Positions 23,501 through 38,500 of a stretch of DNA of 64,000 bases are shown here, one piece after another; position 1 is the stretch's first letter; each line of letters begins with the position of its first letter. The notes beneath the pieces are model-generated. The model ran no database searches. It saw nothing but the letters and a program-made list of their open reading frames with translations, and was not told the DNA's origin. Source of the stretch: Apoda limacodes (lineage: Eukaryota > Arthropoda > Insecta > Lepidoptera > Limacodidae); contig OX291558.1 of the NCBI GenBank assembly GCA_946406115.1, positions 15,616,205 through 15,680,204 on the forward strand. The letters are read 5' to 3'. The position numbers were made by a program, and so were the translations under genes.

Positions 23501-26500
23501 AGACTTATTTTGTTTTACTAGCTGATCTGGCAGACGTTGTTGAGCCTTAAAGTAAATTTACTGCAGCAAATTTATACCAAACTCGGTCTAGCCGTTTAGG
23601 AGTGCGCGGTGAGACAGACAAAGGCGGAGGACGGAAGGAGTGAATTAGTTAGATATTTAGTGATATTAATAGTCCATAGTAGGTTTTTTTTTACCTTTGC
23701 CATATTTAGCCTTACTGCAGTGTCTCAGGACTCTTCTTGGAAAAGGAGGTCTAGGCCATAGTCATTCGCGCTGGGCCATTGCGAATTCGCTGACGTTTAG
23801 CAAGGTGGTCGACACTTGATTAGGAGTTTCAAGTCGCCCTTGAGGCCTCTGACTTGGGTAAACGACTGCTGATTTATGACAACACAGCCAGTTGAAAGGT
23901 TCATTGATTTAGGAAGGTAATAAGAATTAACTATATATTGTCATTTTCAAATTTGTTGAACCCCGACTAACGCCTTTATTTTTTATTTTTTTATACCACT
24001 AAGGTGGCAAACAAGCTTACGGTCTGCCTGATGCTAAGCGGTGACTGTAGCCTATGGACGCTAGTAACACCAGGGGTAATAATATAATAACTTGTAACTT
24101 CTTTAGCTGACTATCTGATTTTTAAGGGTCCTTATATTCAAACTTATAAAACTGAACCTTTATGATGAGACTTCGCCGATGTCTGCCTGTAACAAGTCAG
24201 CTGTATTTCTCAGCAACTACAAATATTATCTATTTGAAATGTGGCGTAGTTTTAGAATTTGCTAGGCTGCGGGAAGGATTTGGGAAGGAAATTTAGGAGA
24301 CGGACGAAGGTTTGACCCTAGTAGCTACTAGAATACAAATTTAGAATTTAGATAATCCTTTCCTGCTGTCTTCATAAATTTATTTATTCGGTATGTTTAG
24401 TACCTACCGGATTGCTATAATGACGTTGGTGTCTGACATAAACAAAATGCTTGATAGAGATTAATTGTACAGGTTAAGTATATGTACGTACCTCATACAT
24501 GATAATTACAAATATAAGTGTTTGATAGTTTTTAAAGATGATGTATTACCATAATCAGCTGACTAAAGTGGCTGAAAGACTCGCAGAAAAAACTTGAAAA
24601 AATATAATTGTGAAGTGAAGATTGTGGTTGGCCTAAGCAGGTAGGTACTGAAATACCTTTCTGCATATTATTTTTAACCGACGTCAAAAAAGGAGGAGGT
24701 TCTCAATTTATCGGAATCTTTTTTTATGTATGTTTCCCGATTACTCAAAGACGCCTAGACCGATTTGAGAAATTCTTTTTTTATTTAAAATGGTATTCTT
24801 CCCAGGTGGTCCCACATTAATGTAGTGAATTTAAAACTTAAACTTTTGGAGAAAAAAATAATTGATGTTAATTTAAAACTTGTAGAATGCCTTTTATGCT
24901 GATGATTGTATAAAATTTTGTAACGAGTGAGTATGGATGTTTTTAGTTTACAAGAAAAAGAAGGAAGTCGTCACCTAAAAGAAAAAAAACAAAAACATGT
25001 TAATAAATAAATACAGTGTAGTGGTACCAGCACAGTGTTAAGATTTTGTAGACAGTCTACAAGTACGTATACCTACTGTGCTTTACAGTACCATAGTATA
25101 ATAAAAACTTTTTAACAATACAAACAACCTGCTTTAAAAAAGATGCATTGAAAAAGTATAATGATTACTTATTTCCAAACTGTAAGAAGTCTTCTCTTGC
25201 TCAGATTTTTGGTAATAAGTTTTCACTTTTACCTTTTTTGAATTTTTTGAACTACTCGTGCCTAATAATACTTACTTATAAATGTGGTAGTAAAGACAGT
25301 ATCAAAGTCATAATAATATATTAATCAAGTAGTAACCTATCTTATTGTTTTAAAGAAACCTTCAAATCCTAAAAACAACTACCTTATCGTTTAGTTTATT
25401 TTATCTACCACCGGTTCAGAATTCTGATTACTATGTGTTTCTACGTACGTTATCTATGTATTGCATCCCATAATTAGACGTGCATATTTTTTATTATTTC
25501 GTATTTGTAAGTAGATACACATACCTTGTCCATGCCCATTTTGTTTATCTATTATTAGGTTTCCGTACCTCAAAAGAAAAAAAGGAACCCTTATAAGATT
25601 ATTTTGTTGTCCGTCTGACTGTCTTTCTGTCTGTCTGTTCAGACCCTTTTACTCATGAACGCGTGGAGGTATAAAGTTGAAATTAATATTTCATACTAAA
25701 GTCTACGGTCACTTAAATAGTTGTCAAAAATTCAAGGTACTAAGTAAATCAATCCAATAAAAAAATATGCTCAAAATATGGTTATTTTTGTTGCATATTG
25801 TAACACAAATAAAGCAAAACCAAAAAAAAAGGGGTACTGACCGTTGACCTAGAATCATAAAATTTGGCAAAAAGCAATGCTATGTAGCACACATAAAGGA
25901 AAAGAACCGGAAAACCGAAAAATTTGTTGTTACATCACAAAAAAAAAACGTTTGCGATTATAAACTTTTTTACAGTTGGTAAACTGACCGCGAGCTATGT
26001 CGATGTATTGGGACAACAGTTGTCCAACAGTAAAGTTAAGTTTGTCCCTCAATACAGTACCTTTTACAGTTAACGGAACCCTTGGTGTGCGAGTCCGACT
26101 CGCACTTGGCCGGTTTTTTTAATTATTTATTTTAGTTATTTCTGTAACCAGGTTTTAACTATGTTTTACATTCTTCTCATGCTTAAATATACAAATTTAA
26201 ATTATTTTAAAAAGGATATTGGAATTCATTAGGAGCAATAAATTATGTAATAAAATTCCGGTTTTTTATCAAAGTGTATAATTAATTAATTAAATATTGC
26301 TTGTATAATTAGCGAACGATGTACAGAAAATTTAAATGGAAATGAACAAAACAAGCTTGTATCTTTAAATCAATGCAAATGAAATAGCTTAAATAGGTCA
26401 CGGTCTGGCAAAGTGGTACTTACACTAACAGGTTTTTAGTAGCTTTATCAATAACAAGCTTTTACTGGCGGCTCCGCCTGCGCTAAATGTAGTTAGAGGT

Positions 26501-29500
26501 GCGCGTCCATAAATTACGTGAGGCGTTTAGGAGGGGAGAGGGTCGAGCAGAATCTCACGCAATCTCAGGTGGGGAAGGCAGGGGGTTCAGCCAAATATCA
26601 CGTAATTTTATTTTCTGCAAAAAACAGCGTAGAATTGCAAGAAAACTGTCAAATATCTCCAAATCCTGCGCAATAACAATTACCTATCTCATAGCTTTGC
26701 TAACGCTACAAATTAGCAAGTTATGTTTTTTAGGGTTCCGTACCGAAAGGGTAAAAAACGGGACCCTATTACTAAGACTCCGTCCGTCCGTTTCACAGAA
26801 GATATATTTCTGTTGCCGCTATAACAACAAATACTACAAAACAGAATAAAATAAATATTTAAAAGGGATCCCATACAATAAACGTGATTGTTTTGCTCGA
26901 TATTGCTCGATATTGATAACGGCATTTAGTTATATATTCACTTTGAAAATAAATAAATAAATTTAATAAAACAATAATTTTTAAGCGGGGCTCCCATACA
27001 ACACACGTGTTTTTTTTACCGTTTTTGTAGATAAGGTACGGAACCCGTCGTGCGCGAGTCCGACTCGCACTTGCCCGATTTTTAAATATATTCAACGTAA
27101 GCAAGCACAGATTAACGTATTTACAATAACGATACGCATTTTAGAAAATCTTACGTGAGATTAAGGTAGGGGGAGGGGTTCGAGCCAAATGTCACGACAT
27201 ATCACCAAAGGGGCCTCCCCGCTGGGGGTCAAAAAATCGACAAAATCACGTCACGTTATTCGGACACTGCCTTTTGCGTGGGATTCCTACAGTAGTAAGT
27301 TTACTTTAGCTTTGTTTTAGTTATTCTATTTTCTCTAATCCGACACACACTTGTCGTTTTTTAGGGCAGCTGTCCTTCCCTTCCCCTTATTAAATTTAAA
27401 TACAACTGGCTCAGCGGTTCAGCCCAATTCAACTTGATCCTCAGTCCGCTAATCCGACGCGACTTAATATTTATTAAATAGGTAGCCAAAGTCCTTCCAC
27501 AAGGTGCAAACTACACATTACTACATTACATCGAGAACAGTTCAGCGGTTTATCCGCGAAAAAAACCACAAACGGACAGACAGACGATGAGTTTTACAAT
27601 ATGTGACTTAGATAAATAATAAAACAAACATTTCTGAACATTACACACGACATCGGGCATAAACTTGTACTATGATAGGTTATAACCTTGTACTATGATA
27701 GCATTTAAACTTATACCATGACAGGATATAAACTTGTACTATGACACCAGATAACTGATACAAATACTTACTTACATACTTTTTGTAAAAACATACAAGT
27801 ACGTACCAGATTCATAGCCATAAAAAATACCAGACACCAGAAAAACACAAATAAATATTCATCACATACCTACCTAAATGTTTGTCCTGTGCAAGGTCTG
27901 ATATTAGGATATTAGCAAAGACATAATCCAATAAAATTTTGAAATTTTCGATTTATTTTTATTATTCGACATGAAAAAAACCACTTAATACAAAAATAAG
28001 GGCTGTTTTTCACAGCTCTTCTATATGAGTAGGAAAATGATATTCAAGTTAGTTTATACCGCGTTATATGCAGAATCTGTCAAGTTTAATAGTCCGGCTC
28101 CATTTTCAGACCCTTATCACGAGTAATCGAAAGTATTTGAGGGAATAAAACAAACTAGCCCAAATTCGATTGCCCTACTATTTCCCATCGGTAATTTTAA
28201 TCCTTACTTATAGGTAATCAGTATATTACTATCTCCCGGTCTATAAGCAGTAAATATGTATCTATTTATAAAACATAGGCACTTGTTTAGATAAAACATC
28301 GATAAATCATTTTTTTTTCTAGAAACCGCTTCTAATGTTTAATCATACCTACGATTCGTTAGATAGCAAAAATATCTAGATGCAGTCATCTCGACTTTAT
28401 CATAGAGAATATAATCACTACGTTTAGAATTTGAGTGATTTAGATTTACAACTGTCACAGCCTTATCGATGTGTGAAAACCATAGACATAGAGAACTAGA
28501 CAACGCATTTTCCAGCCAGATTTGAAAAATTTCGTCAGATGTGAAAAAATGGTCGCAAAAGTGTGACAGGGACGATGCGAAACTGTGGTGTCTTGTCTAA
28601 GCGAAAGGATAGCAGACGTTAACTTTTCTCTTTCTAAAGTGTAACCAATTTTGTGAGTCTATTACGCAGTCCATAAGACAGATTACAGAACTCGAAGTCT
28701 TAAGTGTAAACATAAGATATTAAAATCTATTTGAGCTTGCAACTGCCAGTGGCAAATGTGATGTGATGAGTAAAATCAACACCCTGATTAGTATTATGAA
28801 AAAATTAACTGCAGCGGCGCATTCATAAATCCCACTTGGGTTAACCCGGGTAGCACTGACAGCAGGATAGCAAATACATTTCACCACAATACAGAAAGAG
28901 ATGTGTGATGTGTGTACAGAAAGAGTGATGGCTTATGGTATATATAACTTCGGAAACGGCTTCAACGATTTTTATGAAATTTAGTATGGTTTCAGGGGCG
29001 ATAAATCGATCTAGCTAGGTTTCAATTTAAGAAAACGTCCTTTTATCCACGTTTTCAGGGAATGATAAACTGAAAAATGTGACTCTTCCTGACATTTATT
29101 GGCGAGTAGTAATACAATTATTTTTACCGACCCAGCAACACTAAAGCTACTTGACAATAGATCGCGTTGTTAAAAAATCAAGCAAAGCTCGGTCTCCAGG
29201 TACTTTTTTATTTATCTGTTTCGTATTCTATTTGCGACATATATTCAGACAGACAAAAGATTTTAAAACAGTAATTGCTTAGATGTTAATGTCATTATGT
29301 AACTTACATATTACTTAAATTAATTTACATGTATAGATTATTTGTTCTTTCGATATTTAAATGAAGATATTTTTCTAATGATTTATGTTCCATTCGATTT
29401 AATTTGCATAATCAATAGATCTATTCTTCAATAAAATAGATAAGACAAAAATAAAGCTGACATTAATACAAATGTTGCATATACTTACTTAAAAATCAGT

Positions 29501-32500
29501 GTATCTGCATTGGTTGATCTACAATTTTGACGTTTATTTTCAGTTTTCAAATAAGTTTGGTGCAATTTTTTAATTGAAAGGACTTCAATGAAGACAAATA
29601 TGCACTAAAGTACTTGGCCTAAATGTGTTCGGCGATTGGATTAGGAAGCCCATTAACGAAGTCGAGGAATGCACGGCGCAGTTACACATTGGATGGGTGA
29701 TCGCTAGTAGCATACTTTAGTGAGCTTTTAAATCTTTGTCTGAAGTTGAATCATTTTATCTCGTATGAGCCGTTAGATCCATTGCTTTCCATATTGGACG
29801 GACCTGAATCGCTCGTTTTCAGCAACTGCCAGCAGCGACCCATACCATTAGACAGCCTAGTGAAAGGCTGTCCTTTTGCAATTTCGGCGATAACCTGATG
29901 TAGGATAATTGCCCACAGAAGTAGATAGGTAAAAAAATATTTAAAAATTTTGAATTTGCCCATTGTAATTTTACCAAATTAATTATTTAAGCGATCGGCC
30001 ACTCTTCTTTTTTGGATTTTGTCATTTCCAAAATGCACTTTAGCCATAGCCCGCTCAGCTACTCCGACCTTTAGGCAGGAGATGTGTAACAGCAGTGCGG
30101 TAACTCCCGACACTTAATTTTAATTTTGTTGCGAATTTGCAAATAAATAAACCACCTATAATATATTATTATGCTACAAAATCGAATATATTTATTAAGA
30201 TGATTTATTAACAATGAAATTACCTACAATGTGAATATTTAAATGTGTCGGTTTTTATACGAGATATTTTAGGATTGCTCTACGGTTCTCGTCGCAAGTC
30301 AACCCCCATATGCGCCTAGTATGAGTTTTTAACGCTACTCTCGCGTTCACGTCAACGAAATACATGTATGGCATCATTGCGCCTCTAGCGGACGGGTTTC
30401 GAGAAGGTTTTTTCTCATAGGACTTTTAGTGAATATCCGAACGCGATAGTAGAGTTACGAATACGCAAAAACTCACACTAAGCACACTGGCCTACCTGAA
30501 CAACTAAACAATAACATACCTAACTGTTTATCTTATGTATTCATAAACAACTACGAGTGCTGTGTTCTTAACGAAAACAAGTGTATATATCGAAAGGTAA
30601 AGGTATCCTACTAATAAATATAAATACAGAGAGTCAATGTGTTTGTAGGTATATACCCTGGGGTGTGCGGAATAATCTACTGGACTGATTTATTTCAAAT
30701 GTTTTCATAATTAAAAGTTTTGTGATTCGCAAAATAGAGGAAAAAAGACTCAGTGGTGTGCGCCAGAAAAGATACATTAACAGCACACAAAGATACATTG
30801 CTAAATTGTCTTTCAAGCTATTTCCTGTTTTTGTATTAAAATCAGAGATTTTCCTTAAAATTTTCTTGATTTTAAAATACTTTACGTTATTTTCTCCTGC
30901 CCAATTCTGACTTGAATTCTAACAGTTTGCCAAGAACTGACAAGGTGGTATATACTTTTTCACTCTGTTCTTAAATTTTATCACTAATTTTCTAAAGTCG
31001 ATAATTTACGACGCCTAGGAATGAATGAATCCACATCTAGATACCTATACTGCTGCGCATTGCATAAGTATGTACTATTAATTATTTTGTGACGTCAGAA
31101 TCAGTGTATCGGCTATGTGCTCACCACCTATCACGCTGGACTAAAATAGGCTGTCCTGTCCTCCACATTATGGCATGGGTTTGTGTCCAGAAACTGGTTG
31201 CCCCCTTCTGGGGATTAAAGCCGTGAAGATTTACAAACAAACAATAAGGTCTATCGTACCTACACTAATCCACTTTGTGATTATCTTTAGTCAAAAATGT
31301 TAAGTACCTTTTGTATGCTGGGCGGAGTGGCGGAAGCTGGTGAAGTGGCCGACGAGCCGTTGGACATTGAGGAGTTGGAGTCATTACCGCTTCCGCTCTG
31401 AAACAGCGACACACTGGAGTTAGTACACGGCTTTGTGCCCCTGCTATCTGTAGAAACGTGTAAACACGCCGTCCATTATAGTGTGGGATCGTGTTGTGTC
31501 GTAACTGCTTTTATCGAAACTGTTAGACTATTAAACCCCTCTTGTGAGCTAACAATATATAGTTTATACGAGGTGTTTTTCAGATTATAATTGATTAAGC
31601 GTTGGCTGTTAGTTTTACATTGATCCTAATAATAATTTGGTGTATTAGATACCTATATACTTAAATAATACTTTCTGGGTTTCGATTCCAATTATAATCG
31701 TATCCAGGTAGGTACTTACGTTTCTTGTTGATTGCATACAAAATAAACAGCCTACCATAAAAAATTATATATAATTTAGCTATCTTAGATATGTATACGT
31801 AACCGTATCTACTACGAATGGAGCAATTGACCAGTTTATATTTTTTGCGGAAAGGCAATATAGTTTTCTGTTGAAGTGCACAAAGCACATGGCACGTCCG
31901 GACACAATAGAATACAATTTAGTTGCGTAAGTATTAGTATTTTATTTTAGTTTAGTTTAGATAATCTTATTTGTTATTTAAGGTTTATTATAATCTGTTA
32001 AATTGTAAATATAACAATATAATAATGTAAATATACAGAAATAGCTAAATTTAAGCACATAATTAATAATTATTTACTTATAACAATAAAATTGGCTGAC
32101 TGCTATTGTTACAATTACAAGCCTAAATCCATGCAAGGCGTATAAACCTAAATTTGCATGACTTGTGCTTTATCTATCTTCTTCACTATCTAAGAATTAA
32201 GCATAATTCAAACCCTAAACGTATGCCTTCAATTTCAGATGGAAAATAATAGGTGCTTAACAGTCTGTGGGCGAAATGACAAAACGAAAATTACGCGGGC
32301 GGAGCCGTAGGCGTAAGGTAGTAACCAATAAGTTTTATAGGAGATACAGATGGATTTTTGATAACGACTACTAACTAGTAGTATTCTTTATTAGTAAAAA
32401 AGCTAGCGTATCTATAGGTAAGGTAGGTATGTAGCGAGGGTGATGAGATGAGGCGCGTACCTACTAATACTATACCGGATATATATTATTACCAAAATTC

Positions 32501-35500
32501 GCAGACCAACGACACGTACGACATATTACCTAGGTATATATATATGTCGTATATATTATAGTTTATTGCTTAAAGGGAACTGGTAATAATCCAGCACAAC
32601 GTCGCAAAGGCAGAACGACTAAATAATTAATGGTATACATTTTCCAGTTCAATGGTCATTCACTATTAAGTATAAACAATTATTTATATAGACGTTCAGT
32701 TAGAGACAATAGAAGCGAAATTTCGTTTATTTATCAATGCTTTAGTTAACAAATGTGGCCTATCTGTCTGTATTAGTTACTTGATCTTTTGCAGTTTTTA
32801 GGTTTCCCACCCAAAGGGTGCTAACGGAGCCCTGTTATTAAGAGACCGCAGTAGCTGTATGTCTAAAATTTCCCCAGAATGAATATTGAAAAAAAACATA
32901 TCTACAATTTTAATACAATTATAGTGTAAGCTTTATAGTAAAATAGCGAATAATAAAAACCGGTCAAGTGCGAGTCGAGTTCGTGCATTCTATGGGGGTA
33001 CAGACGGAACCCTTGATGCGTGTGTCCGACTTGTGCTTTTAGAATTAATTCAGCTAATGGTGCACTGCGTAAAGTTTTAAATTAATGTATCTTAATCAAC
33101 TTCTCCACACACGGCAAAAAAAGGCTTGGTCAACTTAACTTGTCCTAGATCGAGCTTTATTATATTCAACTGATCTAACAGCTGTTTGATCAATGATTTT
33201 GTCTGACTGTCAGCTCCGTGGCTTTTGGTAGAATAGTAACTCTGTCAAACCGAGGGGCGTAGTTCGATCCCAAACATTTATATGATGAAAATTTGTATTT
33301 TTCTTGAGTTTGGGTGTTTTCTATATGTAAGATGTAGGTCTGTCTGAATATATACAAAAGAAATAATTTAATTTAAAAATAAATAAATATTAGTTTTTAA
33401 TTGTTTAATTTTGATTTGGTATAATAATTGATTTGGCTTAATTAACTGTGATTCTATTCTAATCTATTTAAATTTATATAGATGTGTGACTATATATATT
33501 ATATATTACTATATATTAAAGTATAGGAATAATTTAATTAAATTTGATGTAATTTAATTTGATTGATTTGATTTGGATGATTTAATTTGGTTTGATTGGA
33601 TTTAATTTAGACTTAAAAATCATGTAAAACCTGGGTTAATACCTGTCAATAAAACATTATATTTTATTTTATTTATTTATTTATTTACAAAAAAGGTATA
33701 ATAAATATTTGTTCCGTTGCTGTCTGGAATCCATATTTAAAAGTATTGCTCAATTTGTGATCAGATACTATATGTTTAGGAATCTATACTTCTATACTAA
33801 TATATAAAGCTGAAGAGTTTGTTTGTTTGAACAAGCTAATCTCAGGAACTACTGGTCGGATTTAAAAAATCTTTCAGTGTTGGATTGCCCATTTATCGAG
33901 GAAGGTTATAGGCTATATATCATCACGCTTACACAAATAGGAGCGGAGCACTAATGAAAAAAGTTTCAAAATCGGGGTTTTTTTATCCTTTTGAGAGCTT
34001 CCGCTGCGGGCGCTGCGTAAACGGTTAGAGTTTCGCAAAAATCATGTATGATAGAATTGTTCCCCTATAAATGTTCTAAAAAAAAGTCCGCGACAGTATA
34101 TGTCTATATTTTAAGGTTGGCTCACTATAACCTTTTTTATGCTAACCATATTTGTTCTAAAATAATGCATTATTTGTGGCCCTGTTCATCAATCGATTTT
34201 AATGAATATCTTAGGAGATATCGCAGTTTTAAAATAACGTGGCAGCAAAATAATTATCAAGTATTGCGCGCGCATTTATGATGTGCGAGGCCGGCGGGCA
34301 GTCATGAGGGGGAAGGGCGGTACGTATTATTTAAAAATATTTTACCTTCTGTGTTTTTTTCTTATAATTGAGGAGTTGCCGTAAAAATCCTATGCCGTTA
34401 ACCAAATTTAGGGCGGGCGAAGCCGCTTGAAAAAGCTAGTATTATATAATATTTAACTAGGTTTAGCTATCGGCTCCGGTTTTTGGCGTGGAATTCTTAC
34501 GGCAACTCCTTGAGATGATGATTATACTAAAGAACTTTGTCATAGCAAGCTATAGCTGCAGCTCGTGTGGAATTCAGTTATAGTTACTCCCGCTGGAACT
34601 CTTGAAATTTCCGAAATAAAATGTAGCATATGTCCTTCTCCGTGTCTTTAACTCTCTCTCTCTCTCTCTGCAAAATTGCGGCGGGATTAAGTAACACACG
34701 TAAAAGTTATTCCTGCGAGAACTTTTGTATTTTTTGGAATGAAACGTCTAAACTATGTGCTATTCCAGACTATAATCTATATCTGTGCCAAATTTTAACC
34801 AGATCCGTTCAGCCATTAGAAGAAAAAAATATCTATTCATCCAAATTTTCGCATTTATAATGTTAGTATAAATTACTAACTACTACACAAATTACAAATT
34901 ATCTAATCCACAGCCTCATACATAGATATCTAAAATAGGGAATATTATTATATTATATTTAATAATAATAATTAGGGAAAATCTAATAAAATGTAACAAC
35001 TACGTCACCAGTAGTCACCTCCGTCACACACACATGTCTTTTTTACGCTTTGGGTTGAGGCTACTCAAGCAGCAACAATTCAGAGTTCATTCATGAAGTG
35101 AGATTGATGAAAGATAAATCCACAGAGTAAATAGTGTGCCTATAACGATAACTACATGTAGATAAGAGCACATAACCGAGGCGCCATCGAGTCTGCTTTC
35201 GTGTAACCAGTGTAAGTACACACACTGTAAATGCTGGGAGTCAGCATAAGGTGCGTAAGGGTTATCAACAACGGCATTTTCCGCATTTGAAAGGCATTTC
35301 TATAGCCGCAGCAGCCGCACCGCGCCGTAGTCTAAGTCAGGCATTTTCAAACTAAGTACGTCATCCAAAACTATGTAAAATAAATAATTTATATCGTAAA
35401 AGTTGGCTAAGTAACAGTTTGTAAGTGCGGTCAAAAATATTTTCTCGTTGGTAATCGAACTAATTTGTAAAATAGGAATGCGTGTTTATCAATCAAATTA

Positions 35501-38500
35501 TTTACTATTTGCGTGAAAAGGATTTCACGAAAAAAGTTATTATCGGGTTGAAATACAATTTACACGATTTTTTTGCTCGTAGTTTCAATGTTCGTACAAC
35601 ATTTTACCTACTACAATTAATCTGAATTAATTCTTGCAAAGCTAGGGCTAATTATATACTAATTTTTTTCTCGCAAAAAGGAATTTTTCCAAGAAATCAG
35701 GCATTAAAATTAGGCAAGGATTCCAGATAGTTGGTAACCCTATACTTGACCTAATCGTACTGCATCCGTGAAGCCAACGCCTACGTTATAAATAAAGAGT
35801 ATTATCCAAAGTTTATAATGAGGGACAGAAGCCGCACGTGATTTTGTTACGTGGCATGCAAATGTTGGCAACATTTCAAAGCGCTTGCAATACTTATTTT
35901 GCATTAGAGCTCGTATGCGACTTGTGAATCAAAGGAAACCTTTGCATTTTGATGATTACCTACAGCCTAGTGTGCAATTCTACTAAACTTACTTCTAAGT
36001 ACAACATTCTGCCCTTGTCTAACCATTTGCGGATTGATTTACGTGTTAAATTTATGTAGGTCTCTATACAATGTCCAGAAAGTAGGTAGGTAGGTACTAC
36101 CTCAATTGTATACGGCATAACTCTAGATCTGACCTGCTTATGTGTCTGTCTATAGGTGCGTTCTGTTCACTGCTTCAATGCGTTTAATCCAGCCAAATTA
36201 AAAAGACATGAATGTTGTGTGACACAAATGTTGGATTATTGACATTAAACGCATAATGTGCATTATATCGGTCAACAAAACGCCACTTATAGAGTTAGTT
36301 TTTTGCTGCAAATTAACTAAGGGGAATTTATTTATAAATACAACGGAAGGCAAAATTTGTTTGTTTGTATGTAGGTACTTTGGTAAAAATCTCTGCGACT
36401 ATTAAATCGTTTCCAATTTTGTTTTTACCAATAGAAAGCCATACACTAGTAACATATGCTATATAGGTTTGTTTTGGTCCAAAGCCGTACGTTTGTTGGT
36501 TTCTCCATCGATAACACGGAAACGGAGCTACCTGCGAATCGACAAGACTTGGCTCATATAGTTTATGGACGTGAGAGTGACACAGGCTACCTTAACACAA
36601 TTAAGTGTTCCCACGGGTACGTTTTTTTTGTATTTTTAAAAATATTTCAAATATTTTGTTCATAGTGCCGTGCTGGAGTATCCGAATGGCAAGATTTTTA
36701 TTACAAATAAAGCTGAAATTACAAAGATAGATATAGAATACTATTTATCTTGGTCGAGAGTTCTCACGGGAACATATTTTTCGCACTTTGAATATTCTTA
36801 ATATTTTATTCCTTATCGCCGCCACGGAGCACCTAAATGCGTAGATTTTTGGCAAATATATAGCTGAAACAACTACTTAGAAGGTCATTGAGCTGAAAGG
36901 ATAAAGGTAGATAAAAAACACATTGTATCCCAAATGAGACCGCCTTTGGGAAGCTTGTTTTCGAGGACGATTCCGAAAGGTACTATCTAACCTAATTTAT
37001 GGCACATAGATACTTGGAAGTCTTAAAAACATATATGGCGATATTGTGATACATTATTCTTTTACGTAACAAAGGATCAAGAGAATAACTTGATTTTTGG
37101 CACAGAAATAGCTGAACGAAAAAAGATTAACATAGAATACTTTTGACTCCATCGAGGGGTCCACAGCTATAGATTCTTTCGCCGTTGAAACCGCGGAGCA
37201 CTATACCTTTACGATGCAACAGTGTGTCTAGTGTGAGTTTTGCGTATTTGTGACTCTACTAGCGCGTTCGCGTATTCATTAAAAGTCCCATGGGAAAAAA
37301 AACCTCTCTTAACGCGTCCGCTAGAGGCGCTCTTTCATTTCCATACACGTATTTCGTTGAAGGAAGCGAGATAGTAGCGTTAAAAACTCACACTACGAGC
37401 ACAACATGAGTTTTGGTTTAGTACATGTTTAGCTAGATGATAGAAAAACGTAGAATACTTTTATCCCGATTCTTCAAAGAGTTACTTTAGGAATTTTACA
37501 GCGATGACCGAATTTAGCGCAAGTAAAGCCGCGGGTGAAAACCTTAATAAATAAACTATATAACTACTAAGTAGTTACGTTACATTAAGTCCTTATGTAC
37601 AATAATTATGCAAAGTATGTTTGGTGGCGTAATTTTTTGGTCAAAGATAGTTTACGGTCCCGAAGATGACATCTTACCGATGACCAATTTTAGCGAATAT
37701 AATAAACTAGCTGGCCCGGCAGACGTTGTATTGCGCTTAAAGTTGATGCGCTGTAGCGCTTTCTGTTACAACAAAGGGGTAGCTAATACCCTCGGCTACA
37801 CCAGCAAGGATTTCTATTAGATAATTACCTAATCCAGACATGTTTATAAATGTCAATAAACCAACTTACACTACCATCTGTTAGAAATGTATGGAACTCG
37901 GACATGTTTATGTCGATAACCCAACTAACATCGCCATCTGTTAGAAATGTGTGGAACTCTTAACCAAAGCACAGGTCATGTAAAGCCCCAGTCGGTATGA
38001 TTTTTCCGACGTCTTGTACAATTATCGTAATATTCCAACAAATTAACAAAAAACAATATTAAACTATACGTATAAGCCTTCCTCTCAAATCACTCCATCT
38101 ATCGATGAAAATCGCATTAAAATCCGTTGCGAAGTTTAAAAGATCTAAGCGTACATAGCTACAGGTAACGGGGAGTGACTTTGTTTTTTACTATGTATAG
38201 TATAGATGCGTAAAATTTGTGTGTGAGTTATACTTGTAGTATTACTCCTTTCTCACTCTAACTGAACCAATTTTGTTAAAATTTGGAATAAAAAAAGAAC
38301 ATTTAATTCAGGAATATTCAAAAGTCCCTGAAGGAAAACTATAACCGAATTCCTATAGCTACAGCTAAAGCAAACTTTCTTTATGATAAATTTGGTAACC
38401 GCTTAAGCATCAGGCGGACCGTATGCCTGTTTGCCACCTAAGTGTTTAAAAAAAAAAAAAACCATTCGTTTATTTGCCTCTTATCCCAGCATAAAGTTGG

